A DNA stretch of 64,000 nucleotides from Pseudomonas sp. Gutcm_11s (GCF_028649395.1 NZ_JAQSUW010000016.1:124001-188000); one strand, 5' to 3'; shown: positions 8,475-17,483, counted from the first letter of the stretch. The notes: generated by a model from the letters alone, not told the origin. Program-made: numbers and translations.

Positions 8475-9343
8475 AGGCGGGCGGCCTTGAAGGTATCGCA
8501 GCGGCCCGGCTGGCCGCTGTCGAAGCCGGCGCTGAACCAGCGCACGCGCTGGGCCGAGGTGCCGTGGGTGAAGGAGTCCGGCACCACGGTGCCGCGGCTC
8601 TGCTTCTGCAGGCGGTCGTCGCCGATGGCGTTGGCAGCGTTCAGCGCTTCTTCCAGGTCGCCCGGCTCCAGCCAGTTCAGGCGCTGCTGGGCGTGGTGTG
8701 CCCAGACGCCAGCCAGGCAGTCGGCCTGCAGCTCCTGGCGCACCAGCAGGCCGTTGTCGCCCTCCACCCGCTCGCCGCGCTGGCGCGCCGCGTTGACCTT
8801 GGCCGAGACGCCGAGCAGGGTCTGCACGTGGTGGCCGACCTCGTGGGCGATGACATAGGCCTGGGCGAAGTCGCCAGCGGCGGAGAAGCGGGTTTCCATC
8901 TCGCGGAAGAACGACAGGTCGAGGTAGACCTGCTTGTCGCCGGGACAATAGAAAGGGCCCACGGCGGCATCCGCGAAGCCGCAGGCCGAGCGCACTCCGC
9001 CATTGAACAGCACGAGCTTGGGGTCCTGGTATTGCTTGCCGGCGGCCTGGAAGAGGGCGCGCCAGGTGTCCTCGGTGTCGCCGAGCACGGCACGGACGAA
9101 TTCGGTCTGCGGGTCATTGGCTGCCGGCGCCCGCTGTTCTTGCACCGGGGCACCCTGCTGCACGCCCTGGTTGACCACGTTGCCGAGGATGGTCAGCGGG
9201 TCCTGGCCCATCAGCAGGCCGACCACCACGACGATGGCGATGCCACCGAGGCTCAGGCCCTTGCCGCCACCGAAGCGCATGCCGCCACCGCCGCCACGGG
9301 CATCCACCACGTTGTCGCTGCGTCTACCTCGTTCCCAGCGCAT
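8471..9343 (-). CDS. ypfJ: YpfJ-family neutral zinc metallopeptidase
   Basis: 290 residues, start ATG at 9343 after AAGGAG. Order of parts: basic N-terminus, Gly-rich GGGGGM run, one transmembrane segment (GIAIVVVVGLLMG, about residues 32-44), then an extracytoplasmic domain with the HEVGHH zinc motif near residue 170 and a third-ligand region QELQADCLAGVWAHH. This layout is that of the YpfJ/KPN_02809 family (predicted neutral zinc metallopeptidases). The biological substrate is unknown. It lies 68 bases downstream of the DUF411 gene on the same strand and may share its transcript. Confidence 0.9.
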   Translation of the reverse strand: MRWERGRRSDNVVDARGGGGGMRFGGGKGLSLGGIAIVVVVGLLMGQDPLTILGNVVNQGVQQGAPVQEQRAPAANDPQTEFVRAVLGDTEDTWRALFQAAGKQYQDPKLVLFNGGVRSACGFADAAVGPFYCPGDKQVYLDLSFFREMETRFSAAGDFAQAYVIAHEVGHHVQTLLGVSAKVNAARQRGERVEGDNGLLVRQELQADCLAGVWAHHAQQRLNWLEPGDLEEALNAANAIGDDRLQKQSRGTVVPDSFTHGTSAQRVRWFSAGFDSGQPGRCDTFKAARL

Positions 9344-9411
9344 GGTCGTGCTCCTTCATTCGTCCGAGGCTGACAGTGTCGTCCTCGCCGGCGAAGGGCG
9401 CCAGCCTGCTA

Positions 9412-9843
9412 TTACTTGGCCGGATAGTCGGCGAGCACGCTTTCCTTGCCGTCCTTGCCCAGGCCAATCACCTGGTAGGCATCCACCCGGCCGGTTTCCA
9501 TGCCCGGCGAGCCGTGCGGCATGCCCGGTGCGGCGGCGCCGATCAGGTCGGGGCGGCCCTGCAGGGCGAGAATGTCGCGGGCCGGTACGTGGCCTTCGAC
9601 GAACTTGCCGTCGATCACGCCGGTGTGGCACGAGGCCAGGCGCGGCGGCACGCCGAGGCGCTGCTTGACCGCGCTCATGTCGTCCTCGACCAGGTCGTTG
9701 ACCTTGATGCCGTTCTCTTCCAGGTGGCTGATCCAGGCCTTGCAGCAGCCGCAGTTGGCGTCGCGGTGGACGTCCATGGTGATGGGCTCGGCGGCCTGGG
9801 TGGCGCTGGCGAACAGGAGGGCGGCGAGAGGCAGCAGGCGCAT
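9412..9843 (-). CDS. DUF411 periplasmic metal-binding protein
   Basis: 143 residues with a signal peptide (MRLLPLAALLFASATQAA, cleavage after residue 18 likely). The mature start PITMDVHRDANCGCCKAWISH carries the C-x-C-C cluster characteristic of DUF411. Further metal-ligand candidates follow: SCHTG, GHVPA and a Met/His-rich GMPHGSPGMETG near residue 110. DUF411 proteins are found in copper/heavy-metal resistance loci and are believed to bind or deliver metal in the periplasm. Start ATG at 9843 after GAGGAA. No copper ATPase or CopA-like gene is adjacent in this window. Confidence 0.88.
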   Translation of the reverse strand: MRLLPLAALLFASATQAAEPITMDVHRDANCGCCKAWISHLEENGIKVNDLVEDDMSAVKQRLGVPPRLASCHTGVIDGKFVEGHVPARDILALQGRPDLIGAAAPGMPHGSPGMETGRVDAYQVIGLGKDGKESVLADYPAK

Positions 9844-9970
9844 GGCGGATTCCTCGGGAAATGGATGCGCGGCAGGATAGCGCGGGGTAATCGCCAGTCC
9901 CAGGCCGTGACTGTTTCCGTCTGCTTCGGCTCGGCCTATGCTCGCTCTGCGCCCGTCATGGAGACCGCCG

Positions 9971-10360
9971 ATGCTGCCCGTTCGCCTGTTCCTGATCGTC
10001 CAGATCCTGCTGCTCGCCGGCTTCGGCCTGGCCTACTTCATCCGCCCGCAGGAGACCGCCAATCTCAGTGGCATGCTGCTGATGGAGCCGGCCGCCATCA
10101 CCGACGTGCGCGCCTATTACGGCGGCCTGCAGCTGGGGCTGGCGGCGTGGCTGGGTTTGGCGCTGGCGCGTAGCGAGCTGCTGCGCCCGGCGCTGATGCT
10201 GCTGGTGCTGCTCTACGCCAGCCTGTGCGTTGCCCGTATCGGCGGGATGTGGCTGGACGGCGGCGCGCAGCAGACCTTCAACCTCTACGCCATGCTCTTC
10301 GAGGGTGTCTCGGCCGGCCTGGCGTTCTGGCTGCTGCGGCGCGACTCAACGCCGACGTAG
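9971..10360 (+). CDS. DUF4345-like small integral membrane protein
   Basis: 129 residues with four predicted membrane segments: LFLIVQILLLAGFGLAYF, LQLGLAAWLGLALA, PALMLLVLLYASLCVARIGG and the C-terminal YAMLFEGVSAGLAFWLL. The pattern, with the conserved DVRAYYGGLQLG and GGMWLDG segments, matches DUF4345 proteins of unknown function. The ATG at 9971 has GGAGA six bases upstream, so an earlier in-frame start at 9938 is less likely. The last 15 bases overlap the 3' end of the convergent tetR-family gene. Confidence 0.75.
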   Translation: MLPVRLFLIVQILLLAGFGLAYFIRPQETANLSGMLLMEPAAITDVRAYYGGLQLGLAAWLGLALARSELLRPALMLLVLLYASLCVARIGGMWLDGGAQQTFNLYAMLFEGVSAGLAFWLLRRDSTPT

Positions 10361-10981
10361 CGCGTGGCTGCAGCGCAGCATGTCGAGCAGGGCGTCGACC
10401 AGCGGCTCGGCCTGCGCCGCCAGCGAGTCGCCGCCCGGCGCCAGCAGCCAGTTGGCCTGCAGGCCGTGGATGTAGCCGTGCAGGCACAGGGTGGCGCGGC
10501 GGCAGTCGAGGTCGGCCGGTAGCTGGCCCTTGCTGACCGCATTGCGTAACGATTTCTCGATACGCTCGTCGCACTCCACATGCAGGGCCTGCATCTTCTG
10601 CCGCAGGTCGCCGAGGTCGTCGGTGTACTCGCATTTGTGCGCGAGGATTTCCTGGATGCGCCGGCTCTGCGCGTCCACTTCCACGTTGCGCAGCAGGCGC
10701 ACCAGCAGCTCGCGGGTCTGCCCCAACGGGTTGGGTTCGTCCTCGCGCTCGCTGGCCTGGGCCAGCTCCTCCAGCGGCAGGTGCAGGCGCTCGAGCATGG
10801 CCTGGAACAGGTCGACCTTGTTCTCGAAGTGCCAGTAGATGGCGCCACGGGTAACCCCCGCGCCGCTGGCGATATCGGCCAGCGAGGTGCGCGAGACGCC
10901 CCGTTCGTGGAACAGGTGCTCGGCGGCATCCAGTATCCGCTGGCGGGTTTCTTCGGCTTCCTCTTTGGTGCGTCGGACCAT
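10346..10981 (-). CDS. ttgR: TetR-family repressor of the adjacent RND pump (TtgR-like)
   Basis: 211 residues. The N-terminus MVRRTKEEAEETRQRILDAA and the helix-turn-helix TSLADIASGAGVTRGAIYWH are close to TtgR/ArpR of Pseudomonas, and the ligand-binding domain keeps the RRIQEILAHKCEYTDDL segment typical of that repressor. TtgR binds flavonoids, chloramphenicol and similar drugs and then leaves the shared ttgR-ttgA promoter. It is divergently transcribed from ttgA here, with the expected operator in the gap. Start ATG at 10981. The ligand range of this protein is inferred only. Confidence 0.9.
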   Translation of the reverse strand: MVRRTKEEAEETRQRILDAAEHLFHERGVSRTSLADIASGAGVTRGAIYWHFENKVDLFQAMLERLHLPLEELAQASEREDEPNPLGQTRELLVRLLRNVEVDAQSRRIQEILAHKCEYTDDLGDLRQKMQALHVECDERIEKSLRNAVSKGQLPADLDCRRATLCLHGYIHGLQANWLLAPGGDSLAAQAEPLVDALLDMLRCSHALRRR

Positions 10982-11038
10982 GGTTGGGCAGTTTTATGTA
11001 AAGGATGAGAAAAGTTACGAATACGGCAGTTCTGCTCG

Positions 11039-11070
11039 TTTACAAACATTCTAGTATGTAAGTATATTCG
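11039..11070. promoter_or_regulatory. TtgR-type operator in the ttgR-ttgA divergent promoter
   Basis: The block begins TTTACAAACAT and ends ATGTAAGTATATTCG. Both parts agree with the TtgR operator I recall from P. putida ttgABC. TACAAACAT and TACTTACAT (read on the opposite strand) form an imperfect inverted repeat matching at 7 of 9 positions. It lies 58 bases upstream of the ttgR start and 81 bases upstream of the ttgA start, as expected for joint control. Confidence 0.75.
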
Positions 11071-11150
11071 TTAGCCAGCTAAACAGTCCTTTCGTGCCCC
11101 GCGCCCGGTCCTCCCACGACCGGGCCGTCCCTGACATGAGGTCGATTCAG

Positions 11151-12290
11151 ATGTCCAAGAAGCCTGCCCTGACAGTGATGGCTCCCGCCGTCGCTCTGGC
11201 TACGCTCATTCTCGCCGGTTGCCAGGAGAGCACCCCGCCGCCGGTCAGCCACAAGCCCGCCGTGGGCGTGGTTACCCTGCAGGCCCAGCCCTACACCCTG
11301 ACCGCCGAGCTGCCGGGGCGCACCGCCGCCTTCCGCGTCGCCGAGGTCCGCCCGCAGGTCGATGGCATCCTGCAGAAGCGCCTGTTCAAGGAAGGCTCCG
11401 AGGTCAAGGCCGGCCAGCAGCTGTACCAGATCGACGCCGCCGTCTATCAGGCCAGCTACAAGAGCGCCCAGGCGACCCTGGCCTCCAGCGGTTCGCTGGC
11501 CGAGCGCTACAAGGATCTGGTCAGTGACCAGGCCGTGAGCAAGCAGGCCTATGACGAGGCGCGGGCCGCCCAGCTTTCCGCCGAGGCCGCGCTGGAGCGC
11601 GCGCGTATCGACCTGCGCTACACCAAGGTACTGGCGCCGATCTCCGGCCGTGTCGGCCGTTCGGCGGTAACCGAGGGCGCGCTGGTCAGCAACGGCCAGG
11701 CCACCGCGCTGGCGACCATCCAGCAGCTCGACCCGATCTACGTCGACGTTACCCAGCCGATCAAGGATCTGCTGCGCCTGCGTCGCGAGCTGGCCAACGG
11801 TCAGCTGGAGAAGGCCGGCGACAGCGCCGCCAAGGTCACCCTGAAACTGGAAGACGGCAGCGAGTACCAGCACGAGGGCACCCTGGAAGTCTCCGAGGTG
11901 ACGGTCGACGAAGGCACCGGCTCGGTGACCCTGCGCGCCGTGTTCCCCAACCCCGAGCACGACCTGCTGCCGGGCATGTTCGTCCACGCCAGCCTGAATG
12001 CCGGCGTCAACCAGCAGGCCATCCTCGCGCCGCAACAAGGCGTGACCCGCAACGGCCAGGGCCAGCCCACCGCGCTGGTGGTCAATGGCGAGAACAAGGT
12101 CGAGCTGCGCGAGCTGAGCGCCGAGCGCACCAGCGGCAATCGCTGGCTGGTGAGCGCAGGCCTCCAGCCGGGCGACAAGCTGATCACCGAGGGCCTGCAG
12201 TTCGTCCGCCCGGGCGACGAGGTCGAGGCCAGCCCGGCGAAGAACGTCGCCGACGCACCGGCCGCCAAGCCGGATCAGGCCAGCCGCTAA
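11151..12290 (+). CDS. ttgA: RND efflux periplasmic adaptor lipoprotein (TtgA/MexA)
   Basis: 379 residues. The start ATG at 11151 follows GAGG by nine bases; earlier in-frame starts at 11094 and 11136 are less likely because the lipoprotein signal peptide begins here. Lipobox LAGC puts the acylated cysteine at residue 24. The body shows the membrane-fusion-protein order: barrel-sandwich/lipoyl halves (PQVDGILQKRLFKEGSEVKAG and LRYTKVLAPISGRVGRS), a helical hairpin between them, then beta-barrel and membrane-proximal domains ending in GLQFVRPGDEVEA. It links TtgB to the outer-membrane channel TtgC. First gene of ttgABC, 12 bases before ttgB. Confidence 0.95.
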   Translation: MSKKPALTVMAPAVALATLILAGCQESTPPPVSHKPAVGVVTLQAQPYTLTAELPGRTAAFRVAEVRPQVDGILQKRLFKEGSEVKAGQQLYQIDAAVYQASYKSAQATLASSGSLAERYKDLVSDQAVSKQAYDEARAAQLSAEAALERARIDLRYTKVLAPISGRVGRSAVTEGALVSNGQATALATIQQLDPIYVDVTQPIKDLLRLRRELANGQLEKAGDSAAKVTLKLEDGSEYQHEGTLEVSEVTVDEGTGSVTLRAVFPNPEHDLLPGMFVHASLNAGVNQQAILAPQQGVTRNGQGQPTALVVNGENKVELRELSAERTSGNRWLVSAGLQPGDKLITEGLQFVRPGDEVEASPAKNVADAPAAKPDQASR

Positions 12291-12302
12291 GGAACGACGA
12301 CC

Positions 12303-15300
12303 ATGGTTAACTTCTTTATCGACCGGCCGATTTTCGCCTGGGTGATCGCGCTGGTGATCATGCTGGCGGGCGGCCTGTCCGTGCTCAAGCTACCGATCAA
12401 CCAGTACCCGAGCATCGCCGCGCCCGCCGTGGGCATCCAGGTCAGCTACCCGGGTGCCTCTGCACAGACCGTGCAGGACACCGTGGTGCAGGTGATCGAG
12501 CAACAGATGAACGGCATCGACGGTCTGCGCTACATGTCCTCGGAGAGCAACTCCGACGGCAGCATGACCATCACCGTGACCTTCGATCAGGGCACCAACC
12601 CCGACATTGCCCAGGTCCAGGTGCAGAACAAGCTGCAGCTGGCCACCCCGTTGCTGCCGCAAGAAGTGCAGCAGCAGGGCATCCGCGTGACCAAGGCGGT
12701 GAAGAACTTCCTGATGGTCATCGGCGTGGTCTCCGAAGACGGTTCGATGGACCGTAACGACCTGGCCAACTACATCGTGTCCAACATGCAGGACCCGATC
12801 TCGCGGACCAAGGGCGTCGGCGACTTCCAGGTATTCGGTGCCCAGTACGCCATGCGCATCTGGCTCGATCCGGCCAAGCTGAACAACTTCCAGCTGACCC
12901 CGGTCGACGTGAAGACGGCGATCCAGGCGCAGAACGTGCAGATTTCCTCTGGCCAGTTCGGCGGCCTGCCGGCCGGCGAAGGTCAGCAGCTCAACGCCAC
13001 CATCATCGGCAAGACCCGCCTGCAGACCCCGGAGGAGTTCCGCAACATCCTCCTCAAGGTCAACCGCGACGGTTCCCAGGTACGCCTGGGCGACGTGGCC
13101 AAGGTCGAGCTGGGTGGCGAGAACTACAGCATCAACGCCCAGTTCAACGGCCTGCCGGCCTCCGGCCTGGCGGTCAAGCTGGCTACCGGCGCCAACGCCC
13201 TGGATACCGCCAAGGCGCTGCGCCAGACCATCAGTGACCTGGAGCCGTTCTTCCCGGCGGGCATGAAGGTGGTCTACCCGTACGACACCACGCCGGTGAT
13301 CTCGGCCTCCATCGAAGGGGTGGTGAGCACCCTGGTCGAGGCCTTCGTCCTGGTGTTCCTGGTGATGTTCCTGTTCCTGCAGAACTTCCGCGCCACCATC
13401 ATCCCCACCCTGGCGGTGCCGGTGGTGCTGCTCGGTACCTTCGGCGTGCTGGCGATGTTCGGCTACAGCATCAACACCCTGACCATGTTCGCCATGATCC
13501 TGGCCATCGGCCTGCTGGTGGACGACGCCATCGTGGTGGTGGAGAACGTCGAGCGGGTGATGCGTGAGGAGGGCCTGTCGCCGCTCGAGGCGACGCGCAA
13601 GTCCATGGGCCAGATCCAGGGCGCGCTGGTCGGTATCGGTGTGGTGCTGTCTGCCGTACTGCTGCCGATGGCCTTCTTCGGCGGCTCGGTGGGTGTGATC
13701 TATCGGCAGTTCTCCATCACCATCGTCTCGGCCATGGTGATCTCGGTGATCCTCGCCCTGATCTTCACCCCGGCGCTCTGTGCCACCCTGCTCAAGCCCA
13801 TCGCCAAGGGCGAGCACCACGAGAAGCGCGGCTTCTTCGGCTGGTTCAACCGCACCTTCGAGCGCAGCGTCGACGGCTACGAGCGTGGCGTGCGCGCCAT
13901 GCTCAAGCGCAAGACGCCGTACCTGCTGGTGTACGCGGTGCTGGTCGCGGTGATGGCCTGGATGTTCACCAAGATCCCCACCGCCTTCCTCCCCGAGGAA
14001 GACCAGGGCGTGCTGTTCGCCCAGGTGCAGACGCCGTCCGGCGCCAGTGCCGAGCGCACCCAGGCGGTGGTCGACGACATGCGCGAGTACCTGCTGGATG
14101 ACGAAGGCGACACGGTCAAGTCGGTGTTCACCGTCACCGGCTTCAACTTCGCCGGTCGCGGCCAGAGCTCGGGCATGGCCTTCATCATGCTGCGTCCGTG
14201 GGGTGAGCGTACCGCCGCCGGGCAGAACGTCGCCGAGCTGGCGCAGCGCGCCCAGCAGCACTTCTTCGGCTTCCGCGATGCCATGGTGTTCGCCTTCGCC
14301 CCGCCGGCGGTGATGGAACTGGGTAACGCCACTGGCTTCAACCTGTTCCTCCAGGACCGTGCCGGTGTCGGCCACGAGACGCTCAACCAGGCGCGCGACA
14401 AGTTCCTCGAACTGGCCGGGCAGAACCCGGTGCTGACCCGCGTACGGGCCAACGGCCTGCGCGACGAGCCGCAGTACCAGCTGCTGATCGACGACGAGAA
14501 GGTGCGCGCCCTCGGCGTGTCGCTGTCCGACGTCAACGCCACCCTGTCCATCGGCTGGGGCGGTAGCTACGTCAACGACTTCATTGACCAGGGACGGGTG
14601 AAGAAGGTCTACCTGCAGGGCGTATCCAACGCGCGGATGAATCCGGAAGATCTGGACAAGTGGTTCGTGCGCAACGACGCCGAGCAGATGGTGCCGTTCA
14701 GCGCCTTCGCCAGCGGCAAGTGGGTCTACGGTGCACCGAAGCTGTCGCGCTACAACGGTGTCAGCGCCATCGAGATACTCGGCGAGCCGGCACCGGGCTA
14801 CAGCTCGGGTGATGCCATGGCCGCGGTCGAGGAGATCACCAAGCAGCTGCCGGCCGGCGTGGGTTATTCGTGGACCGGCCAGTCCTACGAGGAGCGCCTG
14901 TCCGGCTCCCAGGCACCGGCGCTCTACGCCCTGTCGCTGCTGGTGGTGTTCCTCTGCCTGGCGGCGCTGTACGAGAGCTGGTCGATCCCGTTCTCGGTGA
15001 TGCTGGTGGTGCCACTCGGCGTGTTCGGCGCGCTGCTGTTCACCCTGGGCCGCGGGTTGTCCAACGATGTGTTCTTCCAGGTCGGCCTGATCACCACCAT
15101 CGGCCTGTCGGCGCGTAACGCGATCCTCATCGTCGAGTTCGCCAAGGCGCTGCACGAGCAGGGCAAGAGCTACGTCGAGGCGGCCGTGGAGGCCTGCCGC
15201 ATGCGTCTGCGCCCGATCATCATGACCTCGCTGGCGTTCATCCTCGGCGTCGTGCCGCTGGCCATCTCCAGCGGTGCCGGTGCCGGCAGCAAGCACGCCA

Positions 15301-15440
15301 TCGGTACCGGCGTGATCGGCGGCATGCTCACCGCGGCGGTGCTGGCGATCTTCTGGGTGCCGCTGTTCTACGTAATGGTCAGCGCGATGTTCAAGGACAA
15401 GCGCGCGCAAGCAACCGAGTCGAAGGAGGCCGTCCAGTGA
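12303..15440 (+). CDS. ttgB: RND multidrug efflux transporter (TtgB/MexB)
   Basis: 1045 residues, normal for the HAE1 family, and very close to MexB/TtgB throughout (opening MVNFFIDRPIFAWVIALVIM). It is an inner-membrane proton/drug antiporter with twelve transmembrane helices and two large periplasmic loops. The proton-relay aspartates are D407-D408 in GLLVDDAIVVVENVER. At the position of the relay lysine in TM10 (K940 in AcrB, GLSAKNAIL) this protein has arginine: GLSARNAIL, codon CGT at 15114-15116, residue 938. Otherwise the fold is intact. ttgC starts in a GTGA overlap with the stop. Confidence 0.96.
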   Translation: MVNFFIDRPIFAWVIALVIMLAGGLSVLKLPINQYPSIAAPAVGIQVSYPGASAQTVQDTVVQVIEQQMNGIDGLRYMSSESNSDGSMTITVTFDQGTNPDIAQVQVQNKLQLATPLLPQEVQQQGIRVTKAVKNFLMVIGVVSEDGSMDRNDLANYIVSNMQDPISRTKGVGDFQVFGAQYAMRIWLDPAKLNNFQLTPVDVKTAIQAQNVQISSGQFGGLPAGEGQQLNATIIGKTRLQTPEEFRNILLKVNRDGSQVRLGDVAKVELGGENYSINAQFNGLPASGLAVKLATGANALDTAKALRQTISDLEPFFPAGMKVVYPYDTTPVISASIEGVVSTLVEAFVLVFLVMFLFLQNFRATIIPTLAVPVVLLGTFGVLAMFGYSINTLTMFAMILAIGLLVDDAIVVVENVERVMREEGLSPLEATRKSMGQIQGALVGIGVVLSAVLLPMAFFGGSVGVIYRQFSITIVSAMVISVILALIFTPALCATLLKPIAKGEHHEKRGFFGWFNRTFERSVDGYERGVRAMLKRKTPYLLVYAVLVAVMAWMFTKIPTAFLPEEDQGVLFAQVQTPSGASAERTQAVVDDMREYLLDDEGDTVKSVFTVTGFNFAGRGQSSGMAFIMLRPWGERTAAGQNVAELAQRAQQHFFGFRDAMVFAFAPPAVMELGNATGFNLFLQDRAGVGHETLNQARDKFLELAGQNPVLTRVRANGLRDEPQYQLLIDDEKVRALGVSLSDVNATLSIGWGGSYVNDFIDQGRVKKVYLQGVSNARMNPEDLDKWFVRNDAEQMVPFSAFASGKWVYGAPKLSRYNGVSAIEILGEPAPGYSSGDAMAAVEEITKQLPAGVGYSWTGQSYEERLSGSQAPALYALSLLVVFLCLAALYESWSIPFSVMLVVPLGVFGALLFTLGRGLSNDVFFQVGLITTIGLSARNAILIVEFAKALHEQGKSYVEAAVEACRMRLRPIIMTSLAFILGVVPLAISSGAGAGSKHAIGTGVIGGMLTAAVLAIFWVPLFYVMVSAMFKDKRAQATESKEAVQ

Positions 15441-16879
15441 GGCAGTCCCTGTTGTCCCTTGCCGTCGCCAGCGTCCTGCTCGGCGGCTGCAGCATGATCC
15501 CCGACTACCAGCGCCCGCAGGCGCCGGTAGACGGCCTGTGGCCGGTGGGCGAGGCCTACACCGCCAGCGGTGTCAGCGAAACCAATACCGCGGCGGATGC
15601 CCTGGGCTGGCGCGAATTCTTCCGCGACCCGGCGCTGCAGCGCCTGGTGGAAACCGCCCTGGCCAACAACCGCGACCTGCGCATCGCTGCGCTCAACGTC
15701 GAGGCCTACCGCGCCCAGCACCGCATCCAGCGTGCGGAGCTGTTCCCCAACGTCTCCGCCGCCGGTAGTGGCACCCGCCAGCGCCTGCCTGCCGACCTGT
15801 CGAGCAGCGGTGAGGCCGCCACCAGCGGCCAGTACAGCGCCACAGTCGGCGTCAACGCCTGGGAGATCGACTTCTTCGGGCGCCTGCGCAGCCTCAACGA
15901 GCAGGCCCTGGAGCAGTACTTCGCCAGCGAAGAGGCGCAGCGCAGCGCGCAGATCAGCCTGGTGGCCAGCGTGGCCAACGCCTACCTGACCCTGCAGGCC
16001 GACCAGCAGCGCCTGCAACTGACCCGCGACACCCTGGACACCTACCGCAAGAGCTACGCCCTCACCGAGCGCAGCTTCAACGTCGGTGTCGCCGATGCCC
16101 TGTCGCTGAGCCAGGCGCGCACCGCGGTGCAGGGCGCCGAAGCCAGCCTGGCGCAGTACAGCCGCCTGGTCGCCCAGGACCGCAACGCCCTGGCGACCCT
16201 GCTTGGCGGTGGCGTGCCAGCCGACCTGCCGCAGGGTGAGGTGCTGAATCAGGACCTGCTGGCCGAAGTACCGGCCGGCCTGCCGTCCGATCTGCTGCAG
16301 CGTCGCCCGGACCTGCTCCAGGCCGAGCATTCGCTGAAGGCGGCCAACGCCAGCATCGGCGCTGCGCGGGCGGCGTTCTTCCCGAGCATCAGCCTGACCG
16401 CCAATGCCGGTAGCGCCAGCGGCGAGCTGTCCGGCCTGTTCGACGGCGGCTCCGGCACCTGGCTGTTCCAGCCGCAGATCAACCTGCCGATCTTCACCGC
16501 CGGCAGCCTGAAGGCCAGCCTCGACTATGCCGAGGTGCAGAAGGACATCCAGGTGGCGAGCTACGAGAAGGCGATCCAGATCGCCTTCCAGGAAGTCGCC
16601 GACGGCCTCGCCGCGCGTACCACCTACGCCCAGCAGCTGGACGCCCAGCGCGCCCTGGTGAGCACCAGCGAGGAGTACTACCGCCTCGCCGAGCGCCGTT
16701 TCCGCACCGGCGTGGACAGCTACCTGACCCTGCTCGATGCCCAGCGCCAGCTGTTCAGCACCCAGCAGCAACTGATCAGCGACCGCCTCAACCAGCTGAC
16801 CAGCGAGGTCGAGCTGTACAAGGCCCTCGGTGGCGGCTGGCACGAGCAGACCCAGGTGGCCAGAGCCCCTGCGGACTGA
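15437..16879 (+). CDS. ttgC: Outer-membrane efflux channel lipoprotein (TtgC/OprM)
   Basis: 480 residues of the TolC/OprM family, forming a trimeric outer-membrane and periplasmic channel that docks to TtgAB. GTG start at 15437 overlaps the ttgB stop. Lipobox LGGC places the acylated Cys at residue 18. The two homologous OEP repeats are visible, each with helical hairpins (ETALANNRDLRIAALNVEAY and PSDLLQRRPDLLQAEHSLKA) and the beta-barrel strands around YSATVGVNAWEIDFFGRLRS. Followed at once by a strong terminator, so ttgABC ends here. Confidence 0.95.
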   Translation: MRQSLLSLAVASVLLGGCSMIPDYQRPQAPVDGLWPVGEAYTASGVSETNTAADALGWREFFRDPALQRLVETALANNRDLRIAALNVEAYRAQHRIQRAELFPNVSAAGSGTRQRLPADLSSSGEAATSGQYSATVGVNAWEIDFFGRLRSLNEQALEQYFASEEAQRSAQISLVASVANAYLTLQADQQRLQLTRDTLDTYRKSYALTERSFNVGVADALSLSQARTAVQGAEASLAQYSRLVAQDRNALATLLGGGVPADLPQGEVLNQDLLAEVPAGLPSDLLQRRPDLLQAEHSLKAANASIGAARAAFFPSISLTANAGSASGELSGLFDGGSGTWLFQPQINLPIFTAGSLKASLDYAEVQKDIQVASYEKAIQIAFQEVADGLAARTTYAQQLDAQRALVSTSEEYYRLAERRFRTGVDSYLTLLDAQRQLFSTQQQLISDRLNQLTSEVELYKALGGGWHEQTQVARAPAD

Positions 16880-16895
16880 GCGTCAGGCTGAAACG

Positions 16896-16923
16896 AAAAA
16901 GCCCCGGCATGCCGGGGCTTTTT
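16896..16923. terminator. Rho-independent terminator after ttgC
   Basis: A perfect 28-base palindrome: AAAAA, then GCCCCGGC, AT, GCCGGGGC, then TTTTT. It has a T tract on both strands, so it can stop ttgABC and also any transcript from the other side. Confidence 0.92.
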
Positions 16924-17018
16924 CATGGCTGAGGTTTGGGTCACAGCCTGAGACATGCAGATTGCAGGCTCGCCCTGGGCTCCGCATGATGCGCGCGCAT
17001 CAACAAGGAGCTCACGAT

Positions 17019-17465
17019 ATGGATATCGTTCTGGGTCTGATCGGCGTAGGGCTGGTCGCCATTTTTCTAGTTCAGGCGTCGCGCATCTATGCCGGTGCGC
17101 TATCGCACCGCATGAACCTGCAAGACCTTCGCCGTCACGGCAAACCACATCGCGCCATTACCGAACACGAGCGCAGCAGCCTGGCGTCATACGCGGCGTC
17201 GCTGGCCTGCCTGGGTAATCACGCACCGTCGTATCGGCCACTGAGCGACGATGTGTATCTGCTGCAAGGGGCCGCCGAGATGCGTGGCTTCGAGTTCACC
17301 GGCATCCACAGCGAGCAGCTTTCCATTGCCGGCGTTCCGGTGGAGTTGCCGTTCACCCTGCGCGATTACCTGGCGCATGAGAACAACCGGGCCGAAGTGG
17401 TGGTGGCCGACCGGCATGCATTGGTGCTGTCGCTGAATGGCTTTCGCTTGCCGCTCCTGACCTGA
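17019..17465 (+). CDS. Hypothetical small membrane-anchored protein
   Basis: 148 residues from the ATG at 17019, which has AAGGAG eight bases upstream. One N-terminal membrane segment (IVLGLIGVGLVAIFLVQASRIY, about residues 3-24) is followed by a hydrophilic domain of about 120 residues with no motif I recognise; HRAITEHERSSLASYAASLACLG and LPFTLRDYLAHENNRAEVV are its more regular parts. It stands alone between the ttgC terminator and the convergent trmA gene. A longer in-frame reading to 16830 crosses the terminator and is rejected. Confidence 0.7.
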   Translation: MDIVLGLIGVGLVAIFLVQASRIYAGALSHRMNLQDLRRHGKPHRAITEHERSSLASYAASLACLGNHAPSYRPLSDDVYLLQGAAEMRGFEFTGIHSEQLSIAGVPVELPFTLRDYLAHENNRAEVVVADRHALVLSLNGFRLPLLT

Positions 17466-17466
17466 C

Positions 17467-17483
17467 GCGGCGCTTAGCGCCGC
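17467..17483. other. Perfect 7-bp hairpin whose loop is the trmA stop codon
   Basis: GCGGCGC, TTA, GCGCCGC. The TTA loop (17474-17476) is the TAA stop of trmA on the minus strand. There is no T tract on either side, so it is only a weak candidate for termination between the two convergent genes. Confidence 0.5.

Noticed and set aside
12390..15410. 1006-codon antisense frame across ttgB
   Set aside because: Composition is His/Gln/Gly/Val-rich, as expected from the reverse of high-G+C codons; ttgB is fully supported.
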